Positions 16,652 through 25,494 of a stretch of DNA of 64,000 nucleotides are shown in pieces (position 1 is the stretch's first letter; each line of letters starts with the position of its first letter). Source of the stretch: Microvirga sp. VF16. GTDB taxonomy: Bacteria; Pseudomonadota; Alphaproteobacteria; Rhizobiales; Beijerinckiaceae. The stretch is from contig NZ_CP069354.1 in assembly GCF_016864375.1 (NCBI RefSeq), positions 4,546,001-4,610,000 on the forward strand, written 5' to 3'. Under the pieces are notes generated by a model that was not told the origin of the DNA, made no database searches, and worked only from the letters and a program-made list of their open reading frames with translations. A program made the translations under genes and the position numbers.

Positions 16652-19600
16652 ATGGTCGCCACCTGGGCCGTCGTGCTGTCGGCGCTGGTTTATCTCTGCT
16701 TCCTGTTCACGGTGGCCCATTGGGGCGACAATGGGGGGCGGCGCTTCATTCAGGGTCCTGCCCGCTCCACCATCGCGGCCCTCGCGCTTGCAGTCTATTG
16801 CACGTCCTGGACCTTCTTCGGATCAGTGGGGCTTGCCAGCCATTCCGGCTTCGACTTCCTGGCCATCTATATCGGGCCGATCATCGTCATCGGCTTAGGG
16901 TATCCCCTCGTCGCCCGGATCGTCAGGATCGCAAAGACGCAGAATATTTCCTCCATCGCCGACTTTGTCGCGGCCCGCTACGGCAAGAGTGAGCGGGTCG
17001 CCGCCCTCGTCAGCGTGATCGCCGTCGTCGGCTCCATTCCCTATATCGCCCTGCAATTGAAGGCCGTCTCGTCTTCGCTCGACGTGTTCATGAGCGCCGC
17101 CAACGAGACATTCCTGTCCAAGCCGCCGTTCATCGGCGATCTCGCTCTCGTCGTCGCCCTCGTGCTGGCAGGTTTTGCCGTCGCCTTCGGCACCCGTCAC
17201 ACGGATGCGACCGAGCACCAGAACGGGCTCCTGCTGGCGATCTCCCTCGAGTCGGTGGTGAAGCTGATCGCCTTCCTGGTCGTCGGCGGGTACATCACCT
17301 TCGTGATGTTCGACGGCTACGATGCCATCGTGCAGCGCCTCCACGCGCAAGGGACCAGCGCGGACCTGATGGGCCGGACTTCGGGCTTCGGCAGCTACAT
17401 CACCCTTATTCTGCTTTCGACCTGCGCGGCTCTTCTCCTGCCGCGTCAGTTCCATGTGACCGTGGTCGAGAACCACGACATCGCGGATCTCAAACGCACT
17501 GCATGGCTGTTTCCGCTCTATCTGGTTCTCATCAATCTCTTCGTGATCCCGATTGCGCTGGCGGGCCTTGCCTCGTTTCCCGAAGGCACCATCGACCGGG
17601 ACATGACCCTGCTCGCGCTGCCGCTCACGGACAAGGCGGGCACCGTCGCCGTCCTCGCCTTCCTCGGGGGCTTCTCGGCTGCCACGGCCATGGTGATCGT
17701 CGATTCCGTCGCCGTGGCGGTGATGATCTCGAACCATCTCGTCATGCCCATCGTGCTGCGGCGGCGCGCCTTTGCCGGCGTCGATCCCGGCAACTTCGTC
17801 ATCGGCGTTCGGCGTGTCTCCATCGTCCTCGTGATCCTCCTCGGCTACGCCTATTACCGCTCCTCCGGGGAAGCGGCGCTTGCCGCCATCGGCCTCTTGT
17901 CCTTCGCCGCGATCGCGCAGGTCGCGCCCGCCTTCCTCGGCGGGCTCATCTGGTCGCGCGGCACGGCGCTCGGCGCCAGCGTCGGGCTCGTCGTTGGCTT
18001 CCTCACCTGGGCCTACACGCTTCTTCTCCCGAGCCTCGTGTGGGATGGCGTGTTCTGGTCCGACATGGTCGTCACCGGCCCCTTCGGCATCACGGTTCTC
18101 AAGCCCACATCCCTGTTCGGTGTCGACCTGCCTCAACTCACGCACGGCGTCGTCTGGAGCCTGACGCTCAACATCCTCTGCTATATCGGCTTCTCCCTGT
18201 GGCGGCCGGTGACGGCGATGGAGCAGATCCAGGCCAATGTTTTCCTGGGTGAGGCCGCAGCCTCCGCGACACCGAGCTTCCGCCTGTTCCGCGCCAGCGT
18301 CACCGTCGGCGAGCTGCGCGCCACCGTCGCCCGCTATCTCGGCGAGGAGAGAACGACCCGCTCCTTCGAAGGCTTCACCCATAGCCGCGGGCAGCATCTG
18401 GATCCGCGCGCCGAAGCGGATATCCATCTACTGCGCTATGCGGAGCACCTGTTGGCTTCCGCGATCGGCACGGCCTCGTCGCGTCTCGCGCTCTCATTGT
18501 TGCTGCGCCGTCGCACCCTGTCCACGGAAGCGGCGCTCAAACTGCTCGACGATGCCTCCGCGGCGATCCAGCACAGTCGCGATCTGCTCCAGCATGCGCT
18601 GAACTACGCCAAGCAGGGCATTACCGTGCTCGACAGCGATCTGCGCGTGCTCGCCTGGAACCAGGCCTTCATCGATCTCTACGACATGCCGCCCAATTTC
18701 GTTCACGTGGGCATCGGCATGGAGCGCATCGTTCACTACAATGCCTCGCGCGGATCATACGGTCCCGGCAAGATCGATGAGCTTGTCGAAGCTCGTCTCC
18801 ACTCCTTCCGTCATGATGTGGAGCCCGTGCGCCTCAAGCTCTTTCCCTCCGGCAAGGTCATCGAGATCCGCTCGAACCTGCTGCCGGATGGCGGCCACGT
18901 GACCACCTACACCGACGTGACCGAAACTGTGGCGGCGGAAGAGGCGAGCCGGCGCGCGAACGAGACGCTGGAACAGCGCGTGCGCGAGAGAACCGAGGAA
19001 CTGACGCGCCTCAACGAAGCGTTGAGAAACGCAAAGGGAGAGGCCGACGAGGCGAACATCTCCAAGACGCGCTTCCTCGCCGCCGCCTCGCACGACATTC
19101 TGCAGCCGCTCAATGCGGCACGGCTCTATGCGGTCTCCCTGGTGGAGCGGGATCGCGAGGCAGGCGATGCAACGCTGGCCGAAAACATCGATGCGTCGCT
19201 CGATGCGGTCGAGGAAATTCTGACCGCGATTCTCGATATCTCCCGCCTCGACACAGGCGCCATGAAGCCGCAATGGTCGAGTTTCCGCATCGATGATCTG
19301 TTCCGCCAGCTGCAGCGCGAGTTCGAACCTGTCGCCCGCAACAAGGGCTTGAAGCTTGCCTTCGTTACGTCGTCGCTGACGGTGCGCTCCGACCGGCGCC
19401 TGATGCGCCGCCTGCTGCAGAACCTGATCTCCAACGCGATCAAGTACACGCCGTCGGGACGCGTGCTCGTCGGCGCGCGACGGCGCGATGGCCATCTGGT
19501 GCTGGAGGTGTGGGACACGGGTCTCGGCATCCCGCCCTCGAAGCAGCGTATCGTGTTCCGCGAATTCCAGCGCCTCGATCAGGGCATGAAGGTCGCACGC

Positions 19601-20161
19601 GGCCTCGGGCTCGGCCTTTCCATCGTCGAGCGCCTCGGGCGCGTGCTCAAACACCCGATCACGCTGAATTCGGAAGTGGGGCGTGGTTCCGTGTTCCGGG
19701 TCGAGGTGCCGGTGGTGGCGGCTCTTCCCGCAACCGCCGCTGCGCCCGAGCCGCCAAAGGCTCCCGCGACCGTGCTGTCGGGCCTGCGCGTGCTCGTCAT
19801 CGACAACGAGCCCGCGATCCTGGAAGGCATGCGTCTGCTTCTCTCGGGCTGGGGCTGCGATACCTGGACGGCGTCCGATCTGGAGAGCGCGCATCAGGCG
19901 CTGAGAACGCACAAGGCCCTGCCGGAAGTCATCATCGCGGATTATCACCTCGATGACACGGACGGTCTCGAACTCATCAAGGCTCTGCGCTGGAAGACCC
20001 AGGTCGACACGCCCGCCGTCCTTGTCACCGCCGACCGCACGCCGGTGGTGCGCGATGCAGCGGCGGCGATGAACATCCATGTGCTCAACAAGCCCCTGAA
20101 GCCGGCGGCCTTGCGGGCGCTGCTGACGCAATGGCGGGCGACGAAGGTGGCGGCGGAGTAG
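16652..20161 (+). CDS. SSS-transporter-like hybrid sensor histidine kinase
   Basis: A 1169-residue hybrid kinase. Residues 1 to about 500 are a sodium/solute symporter-like (PutP/CbrA type) membrane domain with about 12 helices. A linker of the STAC type, a PAS domain (QGITVLDSDLRVLAWNQ), and a coiled coil follow. The HisKA box AAASHDILQPL puts the phospho-His at about 814. HATPase_c has NLISNAIKYTPSG and EVWDTGLGIP, and the C-terminal receiver has VIIADYHLDD with Asp at about 1097. CbrA, CrbS and MxtR are relatives that govern carbon or acetate use. There is no regulator next door; a NarL-type regulator at 44.1 kb is a candidate partner. Confidence 0.88.
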   Translation: MVATWAVVLSALVYLCFLFTVAHWGDNGGRRFIQGPARSTIAALALAVYCTSWTFFGSVGLASHSGFDFLAIYIGPIIVIGLGYPLVARIVRIAKTQNISSIADFVAARYGKSERVAALVSVIAVVGSIPYIALQLKAVSSSLDVFMSAANETFLSKPPFIGDLALVVALVLAGFAVAFGTRHTDATEHQNGLLLAISLESVVKLIAFLVVGGYITFVMFDGYDAIVQRLHAQGTSADLMGRTSGFGSYITLILLSTCAALLLPRQFHVTVVENHDIADLKRTAWLFPLYLVLINLFVIPIALAGLASFPEGTIDRDMTLLALPLTDKAGTVAVLAFLGGFSAATAMVIVDSVAVAVMISNHLVMPIVLRRRAFAGVDPGNFVIGVRRVSIVLVILLGYAYYRSSGEAALAAIGLLSFAAIAQVAPAFLGGLIWSRGTALGASVGLVVGFLTWAYTLLLPSLVWDGVFWSDMVVTGPFGITVLKPTSLFGVDLPQLTHGVVWSLTLNILCYIGFSLWRPVTAMEQIQANVFLGEAAASATPSFRLFRASVTVGELRATVARYLGEERTTRSFEGFTHSRGQHLDPRAEADIHLLRYAEHLLASAIGTASSRLALSLLLRRRTLSTEAALKLLDDASAAIQHSRDLLQHALNYAKQGITVLDSDLRVLAWNQAFIDLYDMPPNFVHVGIGMERIVHYNASRGSYGPGKIDELVEARLHSFRHDVEPVRLKLFPSGKVIEIRSNLLPDGGHVTTYTDVTETVAAEEASRRANETLEQRVRERTEELTRLNEALRNAKGEADEANISKTRFLAAASHDILQPLNAARLYAVSLVERDREAGDATLAENIDASLDAVEEILTAILDISRLDTGAMKPQWSSFRIDDLFRQLQREFEPVARNKGLKLAFVTSSLTVRSDRRLMRRLLQNLISNAIKYTPSGRVLVGARRRDGHLVLEVWDTGLGIPPSKQRIVFREFQRLDQGMKVARGLGLGLSIVERLGRVLKHPITLNSEVGRGSVFRVEVPVVAALPATAAAPEPPKAPATVLSGLRVLVIDNEPAILEGMRLLLSGWGCDTWTASDLESAHQALRTHKALPEVIIADYHLDDTDGLELIKALRWKTQVDTPAVLVTADRTPVVRDAAAAMNIHVLNKPLKPAALRALLTQWRATKVAAE

Positions 20162-20170
20162 GTACAACCG

Positions 20171-20319
20171 ACCCACTGTCATTCCGGGGCCGCGCAGCGG
20201 AGCCCGGAATCCATAAACACAACGTTTCAGGAAGGGACGAGCCGCGTCATGCTTCGTTCTGCAGCGTCAGCAGTTATGGATTCCGGGCGCACCTACGGCG
20301 CCCCGGAATGACAGTGGGT
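20171..20319. repeat. Interspersed palindromic repeat, family A, copy 1
   Basis: A 149-bp element whose ends are inverted: ACCCACTGTCATTCCGGGG at the left and its reverse complement at the right. Inside, a second pairing GGAATCCATAA / TTATGGATTCC is found. A close copy lies at 34672-34812. It sits just after the sensor kinase stop, so it may fold in the 3' untranslated RNA. Confidence 0.85.
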
Positions 20320-20329
20320 GTCGTTGGCG

Positions 20330-20427
20330 TGTCATTCCCGGCGGGAGCGCAGCGGAGGGGAAGGGAATCCACCCGCACGCTCAGCGCCATGGATCCCCTT
20401 CCCTCGCCTTCTCGCCGGGGATGACAC
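20330..20427. repeat. Palindromic repeat next to copy 1
   Basis: A second hairpin-forming repeat of about 98 bp. Ends TGTCATTCCCGGCGGGAG and CTCGCCGGGGATGACAC are nearly inverted, and GGGAAGGGAATCC pairs with GGATCCCCTTCCC inside. It is related in layout to family A (GTCAT...ATGAC ends) but differs internally. Together with copy 1 it fills the 276-bp gap between the kinase and the convergent racemase. Confidence 0.75.
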
Positions 20428-20437
20428 AGCGTATATC

Positions 20438-21142
20438 TCAGGCAGACTTCAACGCCTCATCAACTGCTGCCACCGCATGAATCGTCGTGGTGTCGAACAG
20501 CGGCACGGCGCTGTCCTCGTCGGAGACCAGGAGCATGATCTCGGTGCAGCCGAGAATGACCGCCTGCGCGCCACGTTCGATCAGGCGCGCGATGATCTCG
20601 CGATAGGCCTGGCGCGACTTCGGCTTGATGATCCCCAGCACGAGTTCCTTGTAGATGATCTCGTGCACGATGCGTCGGTCGTTCTCGTCCGGCACGATGA
20701 CCTCAAGCCCATGATTCTGCTGCAGGCGGCCCTTGTAAAAGTCCTGCTCCATGGTGAAGGCCGTGCCGAGGAGGCCGACACGTTCAAATCCTGCGGCCTT
20801 GATCTTTTCTGCCGTCGGATCGGCGATATGAAGCAGCGGAATTGTGACGGATGTCGAGATTGCGTCGGCGACGCGATGCATGGTGTTGGTGCACAGGACG
20901 ATGAAGTCCGCTCCACCGCGTTCCAGCCGCTGAGCGGCTTCCTTCATCGCCTCCGCGAGGCTGTCCCAATCGCCCTCATGCTGACGCCGCTTGATCCCTT
21001 CGAAATCGACGGAATACATCAGGCATTGCGCCGAATGCACGCCGCCGAGACGACGGTTCATCTCCTGATTGATGATGCGGTAATATTCGGCCGAACTTTC
21101 CCAGCTCATGCCGCCGATGAGTCCGATGGTCGCCTGTTCCAT
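20438..21142 (-). CDS. Aspartate/glutamate racemase family protein
   Basis: A 234-residue protein of the Asp/Glu racemase superfamily, YgeA-like. The N-terminal IGLIGGMSWESSAEYYR is characteristic, and the two catalytic cysteines are in VLCTNTMH and ILGCTEIML. Such enzymes epimerise amino acids without cofactor by a two-base mechanism. Which amino acid is used is not predictable. It lies 7 bp beyond the stop of the thioredoxin-fold gene upstream on the same strand and may be its operon partner. Confidence 0.85.
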   Translation of the reverse strand: MEQATIGLIGGMSWESSAEYYRIINQEMNRRLGGVHSAQCLMYSVDFEGIKRRQHEGDWDSLAEAMKEAAQRLERGGADFIVLCTNTMHRVADAISTSVTIPLLHIADPTAEKIKAAGFERVGLLGTAFTMEQDFYKGRLQQNHGLEVIVPDENDRRIVHEIIYKELVLGIIKPKSRQAYREIIARLIERGAQAVILGCTEIMLLVSDEDSAVPLFDTTTIHAVAAVDEALKSA

Positions 21143-21149
21143 GATGGTC

Positions 21150-21773
21150 TCAAGGGCTCGGCGTATAGGGTGCGCGACCGGAACTCAGGGCATCGTCGAG
21201 CAATTCGAGCCTGTCCTGCCCCCAGAACACCTCGCCGTCGAGCACATAGGCCGGTGAGCCGAAGACATCGCCTGCAACGGCGTTTTCGAGGTTGAGGGCA
21301 TAGATCGCCTCGGTGGTGCTGCCGGTCACCACATCCATGAGCGCTGACGAGTCGAGCCCGGCCTGCTCCGCCAACTCCGTCAGAACGAGCGGATCGCCCA
21401 GGTCACGCTCCTCTTCCCATATGGCGGCAAAGGCGCGGCGCAGGAAGGCATCGGGACTCTTGCCGGAAGCGGTGATCGCAATGACGAAACGGTCGGCGAG
21501 ATTCACATCGAAGGGCCAATGCTTCGGGTTGATATTGAAGGACAGGCCGCGCTTCTCGCGCCAGCGCTGCAATTCAAGAATCCGGTAGCGCTGCCGCGCC
21601 GGGTGGCGCTGAGCGAGCGGCAGGCCACCGGTCTCCGAGAAGACGCGACCGAGGAAGACCGGCTTGAAATTGACCTCGACCCCGTGCTTCTGCACGATTT
21701 CCATGAAGGGCACATGGCCAATAAAGGCCCAGGGGCTCACGAGAGAGAAATAATAATCGATGGTGCGGGGCAT
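21150..21773 (-). CDS. 2-hydroxychromene-2-carboxylate isomerase / DsbA-like protein
   Basis: A 207-residue thioredoxin-fold protein. DYYFSLVSPWAFIGHVPF at the N-terminus (Ser-Pro-Trp in place of CxxC) and GSPAYVLDGEVFWGQDRL at the C-terminus (cis-Pro loop) are the kappa-GST/HCCA isomerase pattern. The missing CxxC argues against oxidoreductase activity. The family isomerises hydroxychromene carboxylates with glutathione, but many members have unknown substrates. It is in the same-strand run with the racemase (7 bp apart). Confidence 0.82.
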   Translation of the reverse strand: MPRTIDYYFSLVSPWAFIGHVPFMEIVQKHGVEVNFKPVFLGRVFSETGGLPLAQRHPARQRYRILELQRWREKRGLSFNINPKHWPFDVNLADRFVIAITASGKSPDAFLRRAFAAIWEEERDLGDPLVLTELAEQAGLDSSALMDVVTGSTTEAIYALNLENAVAGDVFGSPAYVLDGEVFWGQDRLELLDDALSSGRAPYTPSP

Positions 21774-21828
21774 GGGTCCGATTCGGGGTTGTTCAGGCCT
21801 AAAACGGCGTCGGCCCCACCTTGGACCA

Positions 21829-22377
21829 TCAGGCGGCGCTCTTCAACGTCTCTTCGGCCATGAGAAAAGCCGCGACCTCAGGGGCAGCAGCCGGTGCCTT
21901 TGCCTCGATGCCGATCTCCCCAAGCAGGCGATCCATGGAAACGAAGCGCCGCTCCTTGCGGTCATAGAGCCCGGCCCGGACCAGAGCGATGGCGTTGAGA
22001 ATGGGGCTGCCGTCCTTGGATTCGGATAGTAGTCGATGCTCCATCACCACATGGCCCTCGGACCAGGTGAGAATGCGAGTCTCAAGCGTGAAGATGCGAA
22101 AAGCCTTAAGCTCCCGCCGGAACCGGATCTGCCCCGCGCCCACCACCGGCACCCAGCCGTGCTTGAGGATGGGCCGCCACAGGCCGGAGCGGATCATGAT
22201 GTCAGTGCGGCCGAGATCCATGAGCGTCCAGTAGCGCCCGTTGTTCATGTGCAGAGACGTATCGAGATCGTGCGGCCAGACGCGGAACTCTAAGCGCGAC
22301 ACGTCCCGCGCCGGATCGAGCCTCGGTCGGAAGAAGGATGCGATGATCAGGTGAAGGACACGCAGCCACAGGTTCAT
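21829..22377 (-). CDS. Hot-dog fold acyl-CoA thioesterase-like protein
   Basis: A 182-residue protein of the 4HBT_2 group. It contains FRVWPHDLDTSLHMNNGRYWTLMDLGR, quoted by its HMNNGRY core, which is the catalytic loop of hot-dog thioesterases, and FRRELKAFRIFTLETRI. An N-terminal hydrophobic stretch VLHLIIASFF may associate it with the membrane. Its start overlaps the stop of the DinB-like gene (ATGA at 22374-22377), so translation is coupled. It probably hydrolyses acyl-CoA; chain length is unknown. Confidence 0.8.
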   Translation of the reverse strand: MNLWLRVLHLIIASFFRPRLDPARDVSRLEFRVWPHDLDTSLHMNNGRYWTLMDLGRTDIMIRSGLWRPILKHGWVPVVGAGQIRFRRELKAFRIFTLETRILTWSEGHVVMEHRLLSESKDGSPILNAIALVRAGLYDRKERRFVSMDRLLGEIGIEAKAPAAAPEVAAFLMAEETLKSAA

Positions 22378-22883
22378 GAGAGGCCCATTCCGCTCTGACG
22401 TTGGAACAGGATGAGATCCAGCGACGGCCCCTCAAGCCCGAAGCCTGTCAACAGGCAATGGACCTGTCCGCGATGATGGGTCTGATGGTTGAAGAAATGG
22501 GTCAGGGCCGGTGCCAGCGGCTGCTCGATCTCCATCGGGTTCGTGATCGTCCGGTACCGGATGCGTCCAGCCAAATCGGCATCGGACAGGCTGTCGATAT
22601 AGGCGACGATCCGCTCATCCTCCTTCTCGCGCGCGGCCCGAAGCTCGTCGAGATTCTCGAACAGGATCGCATCGAGCCGGTTCGGCGCCTCGCCTTGTCC
22701 AGAGAAGCGCTTCAGCCAGATGCGGTCGGCGACGAGGAGATGGTTGAGGGTGCCGTGAACCGACTTGAAGAACGCCCCGCGATCCGCACGGTAATCCGCA
22801 TCGGATAATTGCGCGGCCGCATCGTAGATGCGCTCGTTGCACCAGGCATTGTAGCCCGCCATCATGGCAAAGTGCGATTCCAT
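22374..22883 (-). CDS. DinB-family protein
   Basis: A 169-residue four-helix DinB-like protein starting at ATG 22883 (MESHFAMMAGYNAWCN). The metal-binding histidines appear in GTLNHLLVADRIW (His about 46) and FFNHQTHHRGQVH near residue 130-140. The longer open frame upstream runs through the palindromic repeat region and is rejected. DinB/YfiT proteins are usually thiol-linked transferases or damage-related proteins of unclear role. No LexA box was seen upstream. Confidence 0.85.
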   Translation of the reverse strand: MESHFAMMAGYNAWCNERIYDAAAQLSDADYRADRGAFFKSVHGTLNHLLVADRIWLKRFSGQGEAPNRLDAILFENLDELRAAREKEDERIVAYIDSLSDADLAGRIRYRTITNPMEIEQPLAPALTHFFNHQTHHRGQVHCLLTGFGLEGPSLDLILFQRQSGMGLS

Positions 22884-22930
22884 GGAAAGGCTCCTTGAGG
22901 TCGTCCCGATTTCCAACGTCGACACCATAC

Positions 22931-23153
22931 CGTCATCCCGGACGGAGCAAAGCGAAGATCCGGGATCGTGGGACAAGAGGGACGCTATTCCCCTCCCCCC
23001 TTGTGGGGGAGGGCTAGGGAGGGGGGTGCTGGCGCCATACACGGATAGGCTATCGCTCACACCCCCTCTCCATCTCTCCCCCACAAGGGGGAGAGGGCCT
23101 GTCAGCGCTCTTTCCCTCGCGATCCCGGATCGGCTTCGCCGTCCGGGATGACA
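22931..23153. repeat. Palindromic repeat, family B, with a second repeat inserted inside
   Basis: The outer element has inverted ends CGTCATCCCGGACG and CGTCCGGGATGACA, with GATCCGGGATCG / CGATCCCGGATC inside. Between these arms lies a different palindrome (22989-23098). The same outer type, without the insert, occurs at 25395-25489 and 26723-26812. The composite fills the 278-bp gap between the FadJ-like and DinB genes. Confidence 0.8.
22989..23098. repeat. Palindromic repeat, family C, nested copy
   Basis: An element of about 110 bp with CCCCTCCCCC...TTGTGGGGGAGGG at the left and CTCTCCCCCACAAGGGGGAGAGGG-type sequence at the right, able to fold into two hairpins. Related copies sit inside the helicase gene (37389-37498) and the DNA ligase gene (41977-42138). 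Confidence 0.8.
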
Positions 23154-23161
23154 ACGTTGGC

Positions 23162-25372
23162 TCACGCCGCCTTCTTCGTCCCAGCGGCGCGGCCGTAGAA
23201 GGTGTCGCCGCTCGAAGCCATGTCGAGAAGGATCTTCGGCGGCGCGAAGCGGTCGCCGTGCTTGGCCTGCAGGTTCTTGCACAGCTCCACAAAAACCTTC
23301 GCGCCCATGAAGTCGATGTAGGAGAGCGCGCCGCCCGTATAGGGCGCGAAACCGAAGCCGAGGATGGAGCCGACATCCGCCTCGCGCGGATCGGTGATCA
23401 CGCCCTCCTCGAAAGTGCGCGCCGCCTCCAGAGCCTGCGTGACGAGCAGGCGCTGCTTCAACTCCTGCATGTCGACGAACTCGGGCTCCACATGCTTCGT
23501 CTGAAGATCCTTCAAGCCCAGCCAGAGATGCTTCTGGCCACCTTCCGGATAATCGTAGAACCCTTTGCGGTTCTTGCGACCGAGGCGCCCTTCCTTCTCC
23601 ACCAGCGTCGTGAGCAGTTCTTCCTGCTGCGGAATGATGGCGGTCTCACCCAGCTGCGCCTTCGTGGCGCGCAGGATCTTGAGGCCGAGATCGACGCCGA
23701 CCTCGTCGTTGAGCGACAACGGACCGACCGGCATGCCCGCCTGCCGGCCCGCCTGCTCGATCATCGCCGCCGGCAGGCCCTCGGTGAACATGAGATGACC
23801 TTCGAGGATATAGGCGAGCACGCACCGATTGGCGAAGAAGCCGCGTGAATCGTTGACGACGATCGGCGTCTTCTTGATCAGGCGCACATAATCGAGCGCG
23901 GCGGCGAGCGCCTTGTCGCCGGTTTCTTTGCCCATGATGACCTCGACCAGCATCATCTTCTCGACCGGCGAGAAGAAATGGATGCCGATGAACTGACCAG
24001 CATTCTTCGATTGCTGGGCGAGCCCCGAGATCGGCAGGGTCGATGTGTTGGAGGCAAAGATGCAATCCGGGCGGATCGCCGCCTCCACCTTCTGGATCAC
24101 TTCGGCCTTCACCTTGGGATCCTCGAACACGGCCTCGATGACGAGATCGCAATCCTTCAGGTCGCCGTAATCGGCAGAAGGCGTGATACGCGCGAGCAGC
24201 GCATCGCGGTCCGCCGTCTTGGCGCGTCCCTTCATGATCTGGTCGGACATGAGCTTGTGCGAATGCGCCTTGCCCTTCTCGGCCGATTCCATGTCGCGGT
24301 CGATGAGCACGACCTCAAGGCCCGCATTGGCCGTCACGTAGGCGACGCTCGCCCCCATGAAGCCCGCGCCGACGACGCCGACCTTTTTCAGGTTCGTCGG
24401 CGGTACGTCCTTCGGACGGCGAGCGCCCTTATTCAAATCCTGCATGGAGATGAAGAGCGTGCGGATCATGGCCGCCGCTTCCTTCGAGCGCAGGATCTTG
24501 GCGAACCAGCGCGACTCCACCTTCAAGGCGAGATCCATCGGCAGCTGCAGACCCTGATAGACGGATTCGAGGATCGCGCGGATCGCCGGGTAATTGTCCT
24601 GCGTCTCGCGACGGTAGATCGCGTTGGCCGGTGGCCAGATCTGCATGCCCGCGGCGGAATAGACCTTATTGGAAGGCAGCTTGTAGCCCTTCTGGTCCCA
24701 GGGCGCGACGGCCGAACCGCCTTGCTTGATCCAGTCCTTCGCCGTCTGCACGATCTGGTCGCGCGGCGCGACCGCATGGGCAAGACCCATGTTGCGCGCC
24801 ATCAGCGGGCGGATCTGTTCGCCCTTGAACAGCATCTGCAGGGCATCGCCCGTCTGCATCAGGCGCGCCACGCGCTGCGTGCCGCCCGCGCCGGGGAAGA
24901 GCCCGACCTTCACCTCCGGCAGGCCGACGCGGGTGGAATCCACGTCCGAGAGCACGCGGAAATGACAGGCGAGCGCGAGTTCAAAAGCGCCGCCGAGGCA
25001 TACGCCATGGATGGCTGCGGCAAACGGCTTGCCGCTGGTCTCGAGACGGCGATAGAGCAGCGAGAGCTTGCGCGATTCCTCGAAGAAGAACTGCATCGCA
25101 GCCTCTTCGCCCTTCTCCTTCGCAAGACGCCCGTATTCGGCGCCGAGCCCCTGGAGCATGGTGAGATCGGCGCCGCCCGAAAAAGCCTCCTTGCCGGAGG
25201 TGATGACGCAGCCCTTGATGGCCTCGTCGCCGGCGACCTTTTCGATGATCTGTTCCAACTCGCCCATCACCTCGGGGGTGATCACGTTCATAGAACGGCC
25301 GGGCATGTCCCAGGTCGCGAGCGCGATTCCGTCGGCGTCAACCTCGAAGCGGAAATTGGTGAAGTTCGTCAT
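23162..25372 (-). CDS. FadJ/FadB-like enoyl-CoA hydratase / 3-hydroxyacyl-CoA dehydrogenase
   Basis: A 736-residue fused beta-oxidation enzyme. The N-terminal crotonase domain (about 1-190) has KEAFSGGADLTML and a Glu-containing GGAFELALACHF. The NAD-binding domain begins near 330 with KKVGVVGAGFMGASVAYV, then FASNTSTLPISGLA and GIHFFSPVEKMMLVEVI, and the C-terminal 3HCDH domain ends the protein. ATG 25372 is preferred over 25375 because GGGAGG then stands five bases away. It follows thiolase and acyl-CoA dehydrogenase genes on the same strand, giving a nearly complete beta-oxidation set. Confidence 0.9.
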   Translation of the reverse strand: MTNFTNFRFEVDADGIALATWDMPGRSMNVITPEVMGELEQIIEKVAGDEAIKGCVITSGKEAFSGGADLTMLQGLGAEYGRLAKEKGEEAAMQFFFEESRKLSLLYRRLETSGKPFAAAIHGVCLGGAFELALACHFRVLSDVDSTRVGLPEVKVGLFPGAGGTQRVARLMQTGDALQMLFKGEQIRPLMARNMGLAHAVAPRDQIVQTAKDWIKQGGSAVAPWDQKGYKLPSNKVYSAAGMQIWPPANAIYRRETQDNYPAIRAILESVYQGLQLPMDLALKVESRWFAKILRSKEAAAMIRTLFISMQDLNKGARRPKDVPPTNLKKVGVVGAGFMGASVAYVTANAGLEVVLIDRDMESAEKGKAHSHKLMSDQIMKGRAKTADRDALLARITPSADYGDLKDCDLVIEAVFEDPKVKAEVIQKVEAAIRPDCIFASNTSTLPISGLAQQSKNAGQFIGIHFFSPVEKMMLVEVIMGKETGDKALAAALDYVRLIKKTPIVVNDSRGFFANRCVLAYILEGHLMFTEGLPAAMIEQAGRQAGMPVGPLSLNDEVGVDLGLKILRATKAQLGETAIIPQQEELLTTLVEKEGRLGRKNRKGFYDYPEGGQKHLWLGLKDLQTKHVEPEFVDMQELKQRLLVTQALEAARTFEEGVITDPREADVGSILGFGFAPYTGGALSYIDFMGAKVFVELCKNLQAKHGDRFAPPKILLDMASSGDTFYGRAAGTKKAA

Positions 25373-25394
25373 CATGTCCTCCCGGGAGGGTTCC

Positions 25395-25489
25395 CGTCAT
25401 CCCGGCCGGAGCGAAGCGAAGAGCCGGGATCGTTATCCGATTTCTGGTCTTACGATCCCGGGTTCCGCTCCGCGGCCCCGGGATGACAG
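25395..25489. repeat. Palindromic repeat, family B, copy between FadJ-like and thiolase genes
   Basis: About 95 bp with ends CGTCATCCCGGCCGGAGC and GGCCCCGGGATGACAG and internal GCCGGGATCGT / ACGATCCCGGG pairing. It lies in the intergenic space of two co-directional genes and could be a transcript-stabilising or attenuating hairpin. Confidence 0.8.
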
Positions 25490-25494
25490 TGAAA

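Noticed and set aside
16895..18427. 510-codon minus-strand open frame opposite the sensor kinase
   Set aside because: Antisense to the conserved SSS domain, with low-complexity Asp/Gly/Arg content. No ribosome-binding site or family motif.
22884..23282. N-terminal extension of the DinB-like gene through the palindromic repeats
   Set aside because: The extra residues are translated repeat sequence, and a family-consistent ATG lies at 22883.
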